The translations under genes and the position numbers were made by a program. Positions 17,189 to 26,546 of a DNA stretch of 64,000 bases are shown one piece after another; position 1 is the stretch's first letter, and each line of letters begins with the position of its first letter. The DNA comes from JAWKTM01 sp041399085 (GTDB lineage Bacteria > Planctomycetota > Planctomycetia > Pirellulales > Pirellulaceae), in contig JAWKTM010000006.1 in assembly GCA_041399085.1 (NCBI GenBank), positions 186,001 through 250,000 of the forward strand, given 5' to 3'. Below the pieces are notes generated by a model that was given only the letters and a program-made list of their open reading frames with translations, was not told where the DNA came from and made no database searches.

Positions 17189-18517
17189 TCAATGGACGAT
17201 CATCCACGCCGCTTTGAGATATTCGGATTCCAGATAACGCGACGAGACGGGATGATCGGCGGCCGCGCCAGTGCGCGCGAGGAGTTGAAGGTCGCGGCCC
17301 GGAGACTGAGAGCCTTCTGGTACGGCTTGGCGAGCGGCGGCGTAGAGCAACCTCATGAATTCTTCTTCGCCTAACAGGCCGGCGCAAGAACATGTGAGAA
17401 GCAATCCGCCGGGACGAACCAGTTGGAACGCTAGGCGATTTAGATCGAAATGCTTTCGGGTTCCCTCATGTAGTTCATCGCGCGAGCGAATCAATTTCGG
17501 TGGATCGAGAACCACGACATCATATTGCCGTTCGTTGCGAATCATGTCGCGCATGTAGACGAAAGCGTCCGCCTGGGTGAAGCGAATGTCGACACGATTC
17601 AGCTTGGCATTATCGCGCGCCACGACCAGCGGTTCCGCATCTAAATCCACACCAGTCACCTCGGCGGCTTCTCCCAAAGTCTTTGCCTGAACGGAGAACC
17701 CGCCGGTATAACAACACAGATCCAACACGGACTTGCCGCGGCAGAACTCCGCCAAGCGACGGCGATTCTCACGCTGGTCGCAAAAAAAACCAGTCTTATG
17801 CCCGCCCGCGAACTTCACCCAGAACCGCGTGCCGAATTCCTCAATGGCGACGCGATCTGGTAGATCGGGAGAAACCACAATGGGTGGATCGGCGCCCTCT
17901 TGACTCAGAAACTGGGGACTTGGTTGTATGAGCCAATGTCGCGTTTGAAGTTTCGCTTGAAGCCGCTCCAAGATTGGCTGAGCGCGCAAATACATACCTA
18001 GCGAAAACGCCTCCGCGGAAAGCACGTCGCCGAAACGATCCACGACCAAACCGGAGAGTTGATCGCCCTCGGCATGGAGCACGCGATAGGCGTTTGTCAC
18101 TTCGTCAAGTCGCAACATCTCGCGGCGAAGCTCGACCGCGCGAGTCAGCAAACCATCCCAGAACGATTCGTCCGGCAATTGATCCGTGTGACGAAGCATC
18201 CGCACGACAACTTCCGAACGGGGATTATAGATCCCGTAGCCTTGAAGCTGTTCGTCGCCGTCATACACGGCAACCAAGTCACCCGCGCGAGCCCGTCCAT
18301 CCGCTCGCGCCAACCGCTTGCGGTATAACAGCGGGTAATTCGTCGCTGACTTGGCGAAAACGGCCGGCAATGGCTTCGACGGGTCGGGTATGAGCCCGTG
18401 AGGCTCGAAACGCGTGGACGGCGCCTCGCCCAACCGATTGGCTTCGTTTGCCCCGAGTGAACTTTGGCGTTGTTTCTTACCGGCCGTGCGTCGACCGCGA
18501 CGTGGTCCGGGTTTCAT
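17189..18517 (-). CDS. rlmI: RlmI-like class I SAM-dependent rRNA methyltransferase
   Basis: 442 residues. A basic N-terminal extension (KPGPRRGRRTAGKKQRQ) precedes a PUA-type domain (YPLLYRKRLARADGRARAGD, LVAVYDGDEQLQGYGIYNP) and an EEHxxRD-like linker region. The Rossmann methyltransferase has motif I VLDLCCYTGGFSVQA, an acidic motif II (VTGVDLDAEPL) and motif IV VVLDPPKLI. A Cys in LLLTCSCAGLL fits the catalytic position of m5C enzymes. RlmI methylates C1962 of 23S rRNA in E. coli; the same target is inferred. It is about 45 residues longer than the E. coli enzyme, mostly through the basic N-terminus. Confidence 0.88.
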   Translation of the reverse strand: MKPGPRRGRRTAGKKQRQSSLGANEANRLGEAPSTRFEPHGLIPDPSKPLPAVFAKSATNYPLLYRKRLARADGRARAGDLVAVYDGDEQLQGYGIYNPRSEVVVRMLRHTDQLPDESFWDGLLTRAVELRREMLRLDEVTNAYRVLHAEGDQLSGLVVDRFGDVLSAEAFSLGMYLRAQPILERLQAKLQTRHWLIQPSPQFLSQEGADPPIVVSPDLPDRVAIEEFGTRFWVKFAGGHKTGFFCDQRENRRRLAEFCRGKSVLDLCCYTGGFSVQAKTLGEAAEVTGVDLDAEPLVVARDNAKLNRVDIRFTQADAFVYMRDMIRNERQYDVVVLDPPKLIRSRDELHEGTRKHFDLNRLAFQLVRPGGLLLTCSCAGLLGEEEFMRLLYAAARQAVPEGSQSPGRDLQLLARTGAAADHPVSSRYLESEYLKAAWMIVH

Positions 18518-18615
18518 TGCAACCGCAATCTCACAAAGTGTGACAGTATCGTATCAAAAATGAGAATGAGACAGGCCGCGAGGACGAGAACCATCATGCA
18601 TTTCCTGGCGGTCCT

Positions 18616-21600
18616 TTATGTGGAACCGCCGCCGAATCGTTCGAGCGCGATCTGCTTAAGGTGCTTCAGATCTAGCTTGCCAGAACCGAGCAAGGGTAGT
18701 TCGTCAACTTGATGGAAGCTGTCGGCCGATGGAATGAACAAATTGGGCAGGCCCTCGCGCGACAAGCCCTCGCAGAGCTGTTGTGGGGATTGGTCGAGCG
18801 ACGTGTGAATCACAACTAGACGCTCGCCTTTTTTAGCATCGGGCACGGCCGTGACCACGGCCTTCAGTCCCTCTTCTTCACTGGCCGCGATCAACTTGGT
18901 CAATGTTTCCTCGATCTTGATATGAGGAATCATTTCGCCGCCGATCTTCGAAAACCGACTTTCACGGCCAGTAATGGTGATGAAGCCGTCCGTGTCGATC
19001 TTGGCGATATCGCCTGTCATGTACCAACCATCCTTAACGACTTCCGCCGTAAGGTCTTCACGGCCGAGATACCCTTTCATTACATTCGGGCCGGTAATCC
19101 ACAGCATACCTGGCTGATCCGCGCCGAGTGTTTCGCCGGTATCCAAATCCGTTACTTTCGCCGACACGCCAGGCACCGGCCGACCCACCGTGCCCTCTTT
19201 GAGATCGATGTCGCTGGTCTTTGCCGATCGGCTAGGAGGAACGTTCACGGAAACTAACGGCGAGAGTTCCGTCGCGCCGTAGCCTTCGACTGGCCGCACG
19301 CCGAACTTTTCCTCGAAAGCGTCGGACAATTCGCGAGGCAGTTTTTCCGCCCCGGCGACGACGACTTCGAGTGTCTGGAACTGCTCGGGCGTCGCGCGTC
19401 GAAGATAGGTTCGCAGAAAAGTGGGCGTGGCCAATAACAACGTCCCTTTGCGTTTCTCACACAAATCCGCGACTTGGCGACCATCCAACGGATTGAAATG
19501 ATAGGCCCCTTCCACATCAATACTCATCACGGTCCACAATGTGACGGTGTACCCGAATGAGTGAAAAAAGGGCAGCACGCCCAGCACGACGTCATCGGAA
19601 CGAAGATGGACCACTTCGTCGATGGCTTGAACGTTGGAAGCCACGTTGCCGTAGGAGAGCATCACGCCTTTCGGCTGACCGGTTGATCCCGACGTGAAAA
19701 TTACCGTGGCAATGTCATCCGAGGTGAGCTTGTTCAGGCCCAGCGATTTTTCCAAACGTGATGCGGGGACGGTATAGGCGGCGGCCGCCGAGAGCAGCTT
19801 GTCCGCCAGTGTGGGCCGGTCCTTAAAATCTTCGAGATACACTACCTCGGCGTCCAGTTCCAGATTCAGCTTGTCCATGAACTTGCGGCTGGTCAGCACA
19901 TGGCGGATGCCGGCTTGCTGAATGCACGCGTTCATCACACCGGAAGAAACCGTGTAGTTCAGATTTACCGCCACGCGGCGGTCGATTGCCAATGCCATGT
20001 TGCAGACGACGCCGCCGGCCGATGGCGGCAACAAGACGCCCACATATTTTTCAGCGTCCGACAAGACATGCCGCCGCAGCAACCGTCGCAGCACCAATGT
20101 GCGGATTAGCAACTGACCACCGGTCATCACCGTGCCCATCGAATCGGCGACCTTGGCCGCGCGCAGACGCTGTTTACAACGGCGGATGAACGAACAGGGA
20201 AGCGGCGTCAGACGGCGAGAACGTTGCTGCACGGCGGTCGCTCCGAGCTGAAGGACGGCCTGCCGCACTTGATGAACATCCTGAGGGTTCGCGACGGGCG
20301 GTCCGAAAAAGATTGAGATGGGATACGGCAAACGGCGCGGCCATTTCCAAAAGAATTTGCCGCCTTTGAAGCTAAAGATACTGCCCCACAATTCATCCAG
20401 ATAGACGGGAATTACGGGGGCGTCGGTACCTTGTAGCACTTTCATCATGCCTGGTTTGAAAGCCTGCAACTGGCCGGTCCGTGTGATGGCTCCTTCGGGG
20501 AAAATGCAGACGAGTTCACCGTTTCGCAGCGCCTCGCGAGCTGTCTTCAGCGCCGCCGCGATTTCCTTCGGCCGATCACCGATCAAGATCGCGCCGAACA
20601 ACGCTCCCAGTCGCTTCAGCCAAGGGTTCTGAAAATTGCCAGCCCAGACCAACATGCGAATCGGACGTGAACTGGTTAGCAGCAACAACACGCCGTCCAG
20701 CCAAGAGACATGATTCGGCGTCAACAGCGCGCCGCCGTGTTCCGGCAAATGTTCGCGACCATACACCCGAATGCGATATATTGTGCGGCTCGCTAACCAA
20801 ACCAAGAACCGAATGGTGGCTTGAGGAATCAGCCACACGATATATACGAACACCGGAATCGTGATGACGCCACACAATAGAAATATCTGGCCGGACGACA
20901 TTCCCAGCCCCGCCCGGAGTCCATAGAACAACACCGAAACGATCAGCGTGCCGCAGAACGTCAAGAAGTTGCTGGCGGCCAAAATCGCCCCGCGCGATGC
21001 GGCCGGGCTGCGATGTTGCATGTAAGCCGCCAACGGAATATCGAACAACCCGGCGCCGAATCCCAGGGTGAACAGCAGCAGGCAAGCCCAACCGTATCGA
21101 AACGTGAAGGTCGAGACCGGATCAACAAACGTGCCTTGAACGGTGAATAGCAGTGCGGCCGCCACGGAGATCACGGCGGCCCCCAGCGGCAAGATTCCCA
21201 ACTCCACTCGCCCACCCGACCAGATGCCGGCGCAGACGCTGCCGAGTCCAACGCCCACGACCAAAGAAATCAGCAACGGAATAACTTGCCGCTGCAAAGT
21301 GGCGCCGCCTTCCATTGCGAATTGATCGATATTCAAATTCGCCAGCGTTCCCAGTGACCAAAAGAACGCGATTCCCAACGCAACGCGTAACATCGCCCGC
21401 GTTGCCACCAACGCCCGCATGTCGCGAACAGTTTGGCGAGCCGCGTCCCAGGGGAAACGGCGGCTTGGGTTAGCGGCCGGCGGCGTCCGAATCGGGAGGC
21501 TTACAATCCAACCGACAACGCCAATTCCGATCAGCGTCGCGGCGTTCAGCCACCAGTGATGATGGCCGAATGGGACCGTGGCGTCGCTTAATAAGTTGCC

Positions 21601-22167
21601 AATCGCGGTGCCGACAACCACGGCAACCACGGTAACTAGGCCAAGCGCCCCGTTGGCCGACGAGATCTTCTCCTCGCGCAACATCTCGGGAATACAGCCT
21701 AGTTTGGCCGGAGCGAACAACGCGCTTTGCGCGCCCATCAATGCGACAACCACGAACAGCAGCGGCAGCGATTGGGGTCGATCAGGCGAGCCGAATAAAA
21801 TCGCCGCGGCTCCGAGCGACATGATGATGATTTCGGCGATCTTGCAACCGACAATCACGGACCGCTTGCTGAATCGGTCCGCCAAATAACCAGCCGGCGC
21901 GGCGAGCAGGATATACGGCAATACGAAACAAGCCGTGCCAGCCATCAAGACGAACGCAATTCGCGATTCGTCCGGAACGTACTGTTTGCCAATCCCAATA
22001 ATTAGCCAACGAAACGCGTTATCGTTGACGGCCGTGAGAAACTGGGTGACCAGCAATCCGACGAAACCAGCCGTGAATAGACGGTCGGCCGGTTGAAACG
22101 CGTTTGTTTCGGGCGACGTTTCGCCAGCAACTTCGGCGACTTCCAGGGACGAATTCAAACTGGCCAC
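18616..22167 (-). CDS. aas: LplT-PlsC-acyl-ACP ligase fusion (Aas type)
   Basis: 1183 residues from a GTG start at 22165-22167 with GGAAGGG upstream. Residues about 25-430 are a 12-helix MFS transporter resembling lysophospholipid transporter LplT (FLTAVNDNAFRWLIIGIGKQ). Residues about 460-660 are a PlsC-type acyltransferase with the HX4D box NHVSWLD and FPEGAITRTGQ. From about 700 on comes an AMP-forming ligase with VIFTSGSTGQPKGVML, EGYGATELSPLVSVN and WYMTGDIAKIDTDGFI. Together they import lysophospholipid, activate fatty acid on ACP and re-acylate, i.e. membrane phospholipid repair at the inner membrane. E. coli splits these into LplT and Aas; three-part fusions are known elsewhere. All visible motifs are intact. 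Confidence 0.93.
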   Translation of the reverse strand: MASLNSSLEVAEVAGETSPETNAFQPADRLFTAGFVGLLVTQFLTAVNDNAFRWLIIGIGKQYVPDESRIAFVLMAGTACFVLPYILLAAPAGYLADRFSKRSVIVGCKIAEIIIMSLGAAAILFGSPDRPQSLPLLFVVVALMGAQSALFAPAKLGCIPEMLREEKISSANGALGLVTVVAVVVGTAIGNLLSDATVPFGHHHWWLNAATLIGIGVVGWIVSLPIRTPPAANPSRRFPWDAARQTVRDMRALVATRAMLRVALGIAFFWSLGTLANLNIDQFAMEGGATLQRQVIPLLISLVVGVGLGSVCAGIWSGGRVELGILPLGAAVISVAAALLFTVQGTFVDPVSTFTFRYGWACLLLFTLGFGAGLFDIPLAAYMQHRSPAASRGAILAASNFLTFCGTLIVSVLFYGLRAGLGMSSGQIFLLCGVITIPVFVYIVWLIPQATIRFLVWLASRTIYRIRVYGREHLPEHGGALLTPNHVSWLDGVLLLLTSSRPIRMLVWAGNFQNPWLKRLGALFGAILIGDRPKEIAAALKTAREALRNGELVCIFPEGAITRTGQLQAFKPGMMKVLQGTDAPVIPVYLDELWGSIFSFKGGKFFWKWPRRLPYPISIFFGPPVANPQDVHQVRQAVLQLGATAVQQRSRRLTPLPCSFIRRCKQRLRAAKVADSMGTVMTGGQLLIRTLVLRRLLRRHVLSDAEKYVGVLLPPSAGGVVCNMALAIDRRVAVNLNYTVSSGVMNACIQQAGIRHVLTSRKFMDKLNLELDAEVVYLEDFKDRPTLADKLLSAAAAYTVPASRLEKSLGLNKLTSDDIATVIFTSGSTGQPKGVMLSYGNVASNVQAIDEVVHLRSDDVVLGVLPFFHSFGYTVTLWTVMSIDVEGAYHFNPLDGRQVADLCEKRKGTLLLATPTFLRTYLRRATPEQFQTLEVVVAGAEKLPRELSDAFEEKFGVRPVEGYGATELSPLVSVNVPPSRSAKTSDIDLKEGTVGRPVPGVSAKVTDLDTGETLGADQPGMLWITGPNVMKGYLGREDLTAEVVKDGWYMTGDIAKIDTDGFITITGRESRFSKIGGEMIPHIKIEETLTKLIAASEEEGLKAVVTAVPDAKKGERLVVIHTSLDQSPQQLCEGLSREGLPNLFIPSADSFHQVDELPLLGSGKLDLKHLKQIALERFGGGST

Positions 22168-22329
22168 GCGCTTTCCCTTCCGGCGAGAGTCCTCGGCTGC
22201 ACCTGCCCAAACGGCTCGGCGCGGTTCGATCTAGTCGAACCCGATCAGGCTAACGCAGTCGCCGCCGCTTGCCCGACAGCCATTCGTGGAAAAGCCGGCG
22301 AGCAAACATCACCTCTTCAGCGGCAACGA

Positions 22330-23625
22330 CTAGTCCCAGTCTTCATCCTCTTCTTCTTCGTCATAGTCGTCATCGTCCCAATCATCATCGTCGTCGTCCC
22401 AGTCTTCTTCGTCGTCCTCTTCCTCGTCCTCCTCGACTTCTTCCCACTCGTCGTCTTCATCATCGAAGTCTTCGTCTACATCGTCCTCCTCGTCATCGGC
22501 TTCGTCGATGTCGTCGTCATCGTCTTCATCGTCGCCGTAGTCGTCGTCGTCATCATCGTCTTCGTCCATGTCGTCGAAGTCATCGTCTTCGGCGCGGGGC
22601 GAATCGATGGGCTGCCAAGTGTCGGCCACGGCTGCGCCGGCCAGCAGTTCTTCCATCTGTGGTTCGGATCCAAGGGTGACGCTCACGTTAGACTCCTCCT
22701 TACTAAGTTCACCTGGTTGTTCGATATCGGTCTGACTCGTCCGCTTGCTGAATGAGGATTCCGTAGGATCCACACGCAACAAATCGGCCCGAGGCAACTG
22801 GTCCAAATCACGTAGTCCAAATAGTTGTAGAAAACGCCGCGTGGTGGAGTAAAGGTAGGGACGTCCCAAATCTTCACTTCGCCCACTAATGCGGACCAAA
22901 TCTCTTTCCATTAACTGCCGCAGGATTTCGCCGCAGTTCACTCCCCGGATCGCTTCAATATCGGCCCGAAGCACCGGCTGGCGATACGCGACGACGGCTA
23001 GTGTCTCCATCGCGGGCGCCGACAATCGGACTTCGGCGGGCGTATGCGACAGTCGCCGCAACCACCGCGCGAAGCGTTTCCGACTCAGCAGCTGAAAACC
23101 GCCGGCCACTTCCTCGACGCGAAACGCGCGGCCGCTCGCATCGTATAACTCGTTCAATCGGCGGATTAGTGTACGGGCTTCAGTTCCGTCCGCCAAGTTG
23201 GCGAACTGGCTCAATTTGCGGCTGGTCAATGGCTCGCGCGCGACGAACAAAACGGCCTCCAGCCGCTGGAGCCGACGGTCTCGCGGTTTGCCGGTTTCGT
23301 CCCCCGAACGAGCTTTTCCAGCCGGCAAACGAGCTCGCCATCGCCAGCCCGATTTCCAATCGGCACGAGCGGCAAACGCCGGCCGAGCGACGTCCGAAAG
23401 TAAGCCGCCTGACTGGACGAGCGAGTTCGCGCCGGAACCCACGCCGCGATGAGCGGCAGGCGAAAAGCGTGTGTTGCGACGAAAAAACTTCAACTCGACT
23501 CGTCCTGTTCGAGGAGCGGACCGTACGCCATGAACCGCGTCAAACCGTGACGATTCATTGATTGCGGTTTCAATTCCCGCACGAATGACGGCAAAAGCTA
23601 TTTGGCCGAGGACTCCGCTCGCCAA
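22330..23625 (-). CDS. scpB: Segregation and condensation protein ScpB with hyperacidic C-terminal tail
   Basis: 431 residues from a TTG at 23623-23625 that overlaps the preceding gene by 28 bp; a GTG at 23440-23442 is an alternative, since the first 110 residues are basic and unlike ScpB. The paired winged-helix core runs from about 115 to 300: RLQRLEAVLFVAREPLTSRK, FRVEEVAGGFQLLSRKRFA, APAMETLAVVAYRQPVLRAD and DLGRPYLYSTTRRFLQLFGL. ScpB partners ScpA and SMC in chromosome condensation. Residues about 345-431 are almost only Asp and Glu with a few Trp and Tyr, far outside the normal family length (about 200). No scpA or smc is in the window. Confidence 0.9.
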   Translation of the reverse strand: MASGVLGQIAFAVIRAGIETAINESSRFDAVHGVRSAPRTGRVELKFFRRNTRFSPAAHRGVGSGANSLVQSGGLLSDVARPAFAARADWKSGWRWRARLPAGKARSGDETGKPRDRRLQRLEAVLFVAREPLTSRKLSQFANLADGTEARTLIRRLNELYDASGRAFRVEEVAGGFQLLSRKRFARWLRRLSHTPAEVRLSAPAMETLAVVAYRQPVLRADIEAIRGVNCGEILRQLMERDLVRISGRSEDLGRPYLYSTTRRFLQLFGLRDLDQLPRADLLRVDPTESSFSKRTSQTDIEQPGELSKEESNVSVTLGSEPQMEELLAGAAVADTWQPIDSPRAEDDDFDDMDEDDDDDDDYGDDEDDDDDIDEADDEEDDVDEDFDDEDDEWEEVEEDEEEDDEEDWDDDDDDWDDDDYDEEEEDEDWD

Positions 23626-24197
23626 GATTCGACTTCCGCCACGATCGCCGCGGCTGCCTCAAGCGGCGACTCGGCCACCGCTTCAAACGGGCGACTGTAG
23701 GCTGTATTTCCCGGCAATTCAACGTGGCATACAAATCGAAACACAGGCGGCTCGGAACTCACCTGCTCGAGCCGCAGGTAGTGAGCGCCCAGCACCTGCA
23801 AACGCTCTTGAATGGCGGCCAATTGATTCGTCTCCGCAACGGGCAAGCTGTCCTGAACTTCGCCCTGCGAACTCCGTCCGCTCGGTACGACGTCGGCACT
23901 ATAAACCGCTGGCGGATTGATGAGAGTTGGGTTGGGATCCAGGGGCGGCCGCCGTAGCATCGCCGCATCCCATGCTGGCTCGGCCGACAACGACAGACGG
24001 GGAATGCCTGGCGACGACTCGTTGAAATCCGATCCATTTGGCCGTTGAGATTCGGCCGTCTGTACCAGTGTTTGCTCGCGCCCGTAAAGCATTGTTTCCA
24101 AACGATCCAAGACGTCGGGCATCGCCAAAATTGGCAGCAGCAAGACTACGCCAAGCACCACGGTCGTGCGAACGAAGGTGACAAACGTTTGCTTCAT
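23598..24197 (-). CDS. Membrane-anchored hypothetical protein
   Basis: About 199 residues from the ATG at 24195-24197; a TTG at 24227 adds ten residues but has no ribosome binding site. A single hydrophobic helix near the start (TTVVLGVVLLLPILAMPDVL) is followed by a disordered Pro/Ser-rich stretch and a C-terminal module (LGAHYLRLEQVSSEPPVFRF, YSRPFEAVAESPLEAAAAIV) with the look of a small alpha/beta domain. It precedes scpB with overlapping ends, suggesting co-expression. No named family is recognised; the topology suggests a short cytoplasmic N-terminus and a periplasmic C-domain. Confidence 0.72.
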   Translation of the reverse strand: MKQTFVTFVRTTVVLGVVLLLPILAMPDVLDRLETMLYGREQTLVQTAESQRPNGSDFNESSPGIPRLSLSAEPAWDAAMLRRPPLDPNPTLINPPAVYSADVVPSGRSSQGEVQDSLPVAETNQLAAIQERLQVLGAHYLRLEQVSSEPPVFRFVCHVELPGNTAYSRPFEAVAESPLEAAAAIVAEVESWRAESSAK

Positions 24198-24397
24198 CAG
24201 ATCGAGATGTGATTTCAATAGGTCCAAGATTCTGGCGGAACACTTGCCGTCGGCAGACAGCCATCGCTCACGGGTCGGCTAGTTTAGAACGACGGCCCTC
24301 CAAGTCGCAACGCGAATATGCTACCGATAATTTTGCTCGCATTTGCGGATTCAGGCCACTTGACCTTCACGATGGACTACGGTCAACTCTCGCGATT

Positions 24398-25393
24398 ATG
24401 AAAGCACTAGTGACCGGAGGCGGAGGGTTCCTCGGCCAATACATCGTGGAACAGTTGCGGGATCGCGGCGACGAAGTCCGCACGTTGTCGCGCGCGAGTT
24501 ACCCACAATTAGAGCGGCTGGGCGTCGAGCAGCTACGCGGCGACCTCCGCGATTCTGAGATCACCGCACGAGCCTGCCGCGGCGTGGATATCGTCTTTCA
24601 CACCGCCGCCGTGGCGGGCATTTGGGGGCCGTGGCGACATTACTACGGTATCAACACGCAAGGTACATTGAACGTGTTGGCGGGATGTCGGCAACAAGGC
24701 GTCCATCGATTGGTCTTCACGAGCAGCCCGAGCGTCACTTTCGATGGCGGGGATCAATGCGGCGTCGACGAATCCGCTGCATATCCCAGTCAATGGTTGG
24801 CTCATTATCCACACACGAAAGCGCTAGCGGAACAGGCGATCTTGGCGGCGAATGGTCGCGATGATTTGGTCACTTGCGCGTTGCGTCCGCATTTGATTTG
24901 GGGGCCGCGCGACCAGCATTTGATACCGCGACTGATCGATCGCGCTCGAAATGGCAAACTCAGGCAAGTCGGCGATGGAACGAATTTGGTCGACATGGTC
25001 TACGTCGAGAACGCGGCCGCCGCGCACTTGCAAGCGGCCGATGCTTTGGAAGTCGGCTCGCCGGTGGCTGGTCGCGCCTATTTTATCAGCCAAGGGGAAC
25101 CGGTGAATTGTTGGCAGTGGATCAACCAGATTCTTGCGCTGGTTGATTTGCCACCCGTTGAGAAGTCCATCTCGCTGCCCGCGGCTCGTCGAATTGGCGC
25201 GGCAATGGAGATTGCCTATAGCGCTTTGCGGATTCGGTCGGAGCCGCGAATGACACGGTTTCTCGCGGCACAATTGGCCACGTCGCACTATTTCGATATT
25301 TCGGCTGCGCAACGCGACTTTGGTTACGAGCCGGCGGTTTCCACGGCCGAGGGCATGCGGCGATTGCAAGATTGGTTGAACCTGCGCGACTAG
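24398..25393 (+). CDS. NAD(P)-dependent extended SDR, OleD / 3-beta-HSD-like
   Basis: 331 residues. The ATG at 24398 is chosen because it directly begins the Rossmann strand MKALVTGGGGFLGQYIV; the longer frame to 24209 encodes nothing recognisable. Motifs include GxxGxxG (GGGGFLG), DLRDSEITARACRGVDIVFH, the Ser of LVFTSSPSVTFDGG, the YxxxK of HYPHTKALAEQAI and CALRPHLIWGPRDQHLIPRL. This last pattern is close to OleD (2-alkyl-3-oxoalkanoate reductase of olefin biosynthesis) and related 3-beta-hydroxysteroid dehydrogenases. No oleA, oleB or oleC is in the window, so the substrate is only suggested. It is divergent from the gene at 23598. Confidence 0.88.
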   Translation: MKALVTGGGGFLGQYIVEQLRDRGDEVRTLSRASYPQLERLGVEQLRGDLRDSEITARACRGVDIVFHTAAVAGIWGPWRHYYGINTQGTLNVLAGCRQQGVHRLVFTSSPSVTFDGGDQCGVDESAAYPSQWLAHYPHTKALAEQAILAANGRDDLVTCALRPHLIWGPRDQHLIPRLIDRARNGKLRQVGDGTNLVDMVYVENAAAAHLQAADALEVGSPVAGRAYFISQGEPVNCWQWINQILALVDLPPVEKSISLPAARRIGAAMEIAYSALRIRSEPRMTRFLAAQLATSHYFDISAAQRDFGYEPAVSTAEGMRRLQDWLNLRD

Positions 25394-25432
25394 GCCAACA
25401 TCCATTCGCGGTCCGAATTTCGCGGCGGGCGA

Positions 25433-26437
25433 TTATTCGCGAGGCTCGCGCAATCTCAGACGTTCCCGCAGTTCATCAAGTCGCTGTTGAAGCTGTTCCA
25501 GCGACTGGTTCCGCAAATCATCTTGTGAGGTTTCGGATTCGCCCAGCAGTTGTTCGAGCAATTGGATTTTGCCAGTGACGATCCCTTTCGTCAGTCCCTG
25601 TTCCAGTCCTTGCTCCAGTCCTTGCTCCAGTCCTTGCTCCAGGCCCTGCTCCAGGCCTTGCTCGCGTCCCTGCTCCAAACCCAACTCGATTCCTTCCTCG
25701 CGAGCCAAGCGTTCGATCGAGGTGACGTACGGCATGTTATTCTCCTTCTCCAATCGCTCCAGTTCGTCGCGAAATCTAATTTGTGCGGCGGCGGGCAAGT
25801 CCATCATCCAATCGATCAAGCGGAACATCTGGCGGACTTCATCGGCCGAAAGCCCTCGCGAATACAACGCCCGCACCAACTCCATCTTATACACGTATCG
25901 ATCGTCCGGTTGACTCACCGTTCGCATTGTGGCCAAGTGCGCCAGTACGATCGAAGCGATCGGATTGGACGATCGCTCCAGCTCCTCCCATTCTTTCTCG
26001 AAATCCAGCAGCTTGACAATCGGGAATTCAAATTCGACGCGGCAGTCGAACGTCTCAAGCCGATAGACTGACGGCCGCCAGTTTGGCGAGTCGTCGCCCA
26101 GCACGGCCAAACTCAACACGCGGCGATCGTACTTGTCCAGCAAACGGTAGAAGTACACGAACATTCGACGAGCGAAGTCGGAGGTCGCTTGGCTCTGCAC
26201 TTCCAGATGGATCAACAGCCACTCGGAGTCGCCGTTCAGCAAGCGCACTTCGACCAGTTTGTCGACCGTGCGCGGCCCTTGCTCGCTAACCGGCGCGATT
26301 TGCTGAAGCTCCTTGTCCAGCATCTTTGGCGCGACCGACCAATCGATCTCGCGGTACAACGTGGGATAACAAAGCGCGAAGAAGGCGTCCAGATAGACAT
26401 CGAGTGCCTCTTTCCACGGATGATCGTAGTCTGTCAT
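25433..26437 (-). CDS. Rpn-family PD-(D/E)XK nuclease / putative transposase-like protein
   Basis: 334 residues from the ATG at 26435-26437, preceded by GGAGG (reverse strand, 26444-26448). The N-terminal nuclease core shows REIDWSVAPKMLDKELQQIA, a first acidic residue in VDKLVEVRLLNG and the strand LLIHLEVQSQATSDFARRMF, a (D)-ExQ variant of the PD-(D/E)XK site. FRLIDWMMDLP and ERLEKENNMPYVTSIERLAR follow. The C-terminus is a repetitive Gly-Leu-Glu-Gln helix and a coiled coil (LEQLQQRLDELRERLR). Such Rpn/RpnA-like proteins promote RecA-independent recombination or act in phage defence in some bacteria. The protein is convergent with the SDR gene and has no transposon ends beside it. Confidence 0.85.
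   Translation of the reverse strand: MTDYDHPWKEALDVYLDAFFALCYPTLYREIDWSVAPKMLDKELQQIAPVSEQGPRTVDKLVEVRLLNGDSEWLLIHLEVQSQATSDFARRMFVYFYRLLDKYDRRVLSLAVLGDDSPNWRPSVYRLETFDCRVEFEFPIVKLLDFEKEWEELERSSNPIASIVLAHLATMRTVSQPDDRYVYKMELVRALYSRGLSADEVRQMFRLIDWMMDLPAAAQIRFRDELERLEKENNMPYVTSIERLAREEGIELGLEQGREQGLEQGLEQGLEQGLEQGLEQGLTKGIVTGKIQLLEQLLGESETSQDDLRNQSLEQLQQRLDELRERLRLREPRE
25592..25675 (-). repeat. 12-bp in-frame tandem repeat coding (Gly-Leu-Glu-Gln)n
   Basis: On the plus strand the unit is CAGTCCTTGCTC, with variants CAGGCCCTGCTC and CAGGCCTTGCTC, about six to seven copies in a row. Because the unit is 12 bases, copy changes keep the reading frame and alter only protein length. Identical units in the first half suggest recent slippage. 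Confidence 0.85.
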
Positions 26438-26546
26438 GGAAAACCTCCGCCGGCCGCGAAACGGGACACTCAGCTTGAATTGCGTCCCCCTCTTTATAGC
26501 CGCGGTAGGTCGTTGGCCGCAAACCGAAACACGCGAGACCGCGTCG

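Noticed and set aside
22093..22755. Rightward frames over the acidic region of scpB, rich in Val/Ile or Arg/Pro
   Set aside because: They are mirror translations of the repetitive GAC/GAT/GAA tail of scpB and have no independent support.
24209..24397. Longer N-terminus for the OleD-like SDR
   Set aside because: The Rossmann strand begins at the ATG at 24398; the upstream 63 residues are Arg/Ser-rich and resemble no family member.
25433..26437. Rpn protein as evidence for an active transposon
   Set aside because: No terminal inverted repeats or target duplications were seen beside it; Rpn proteins are not classic DDE transposases.
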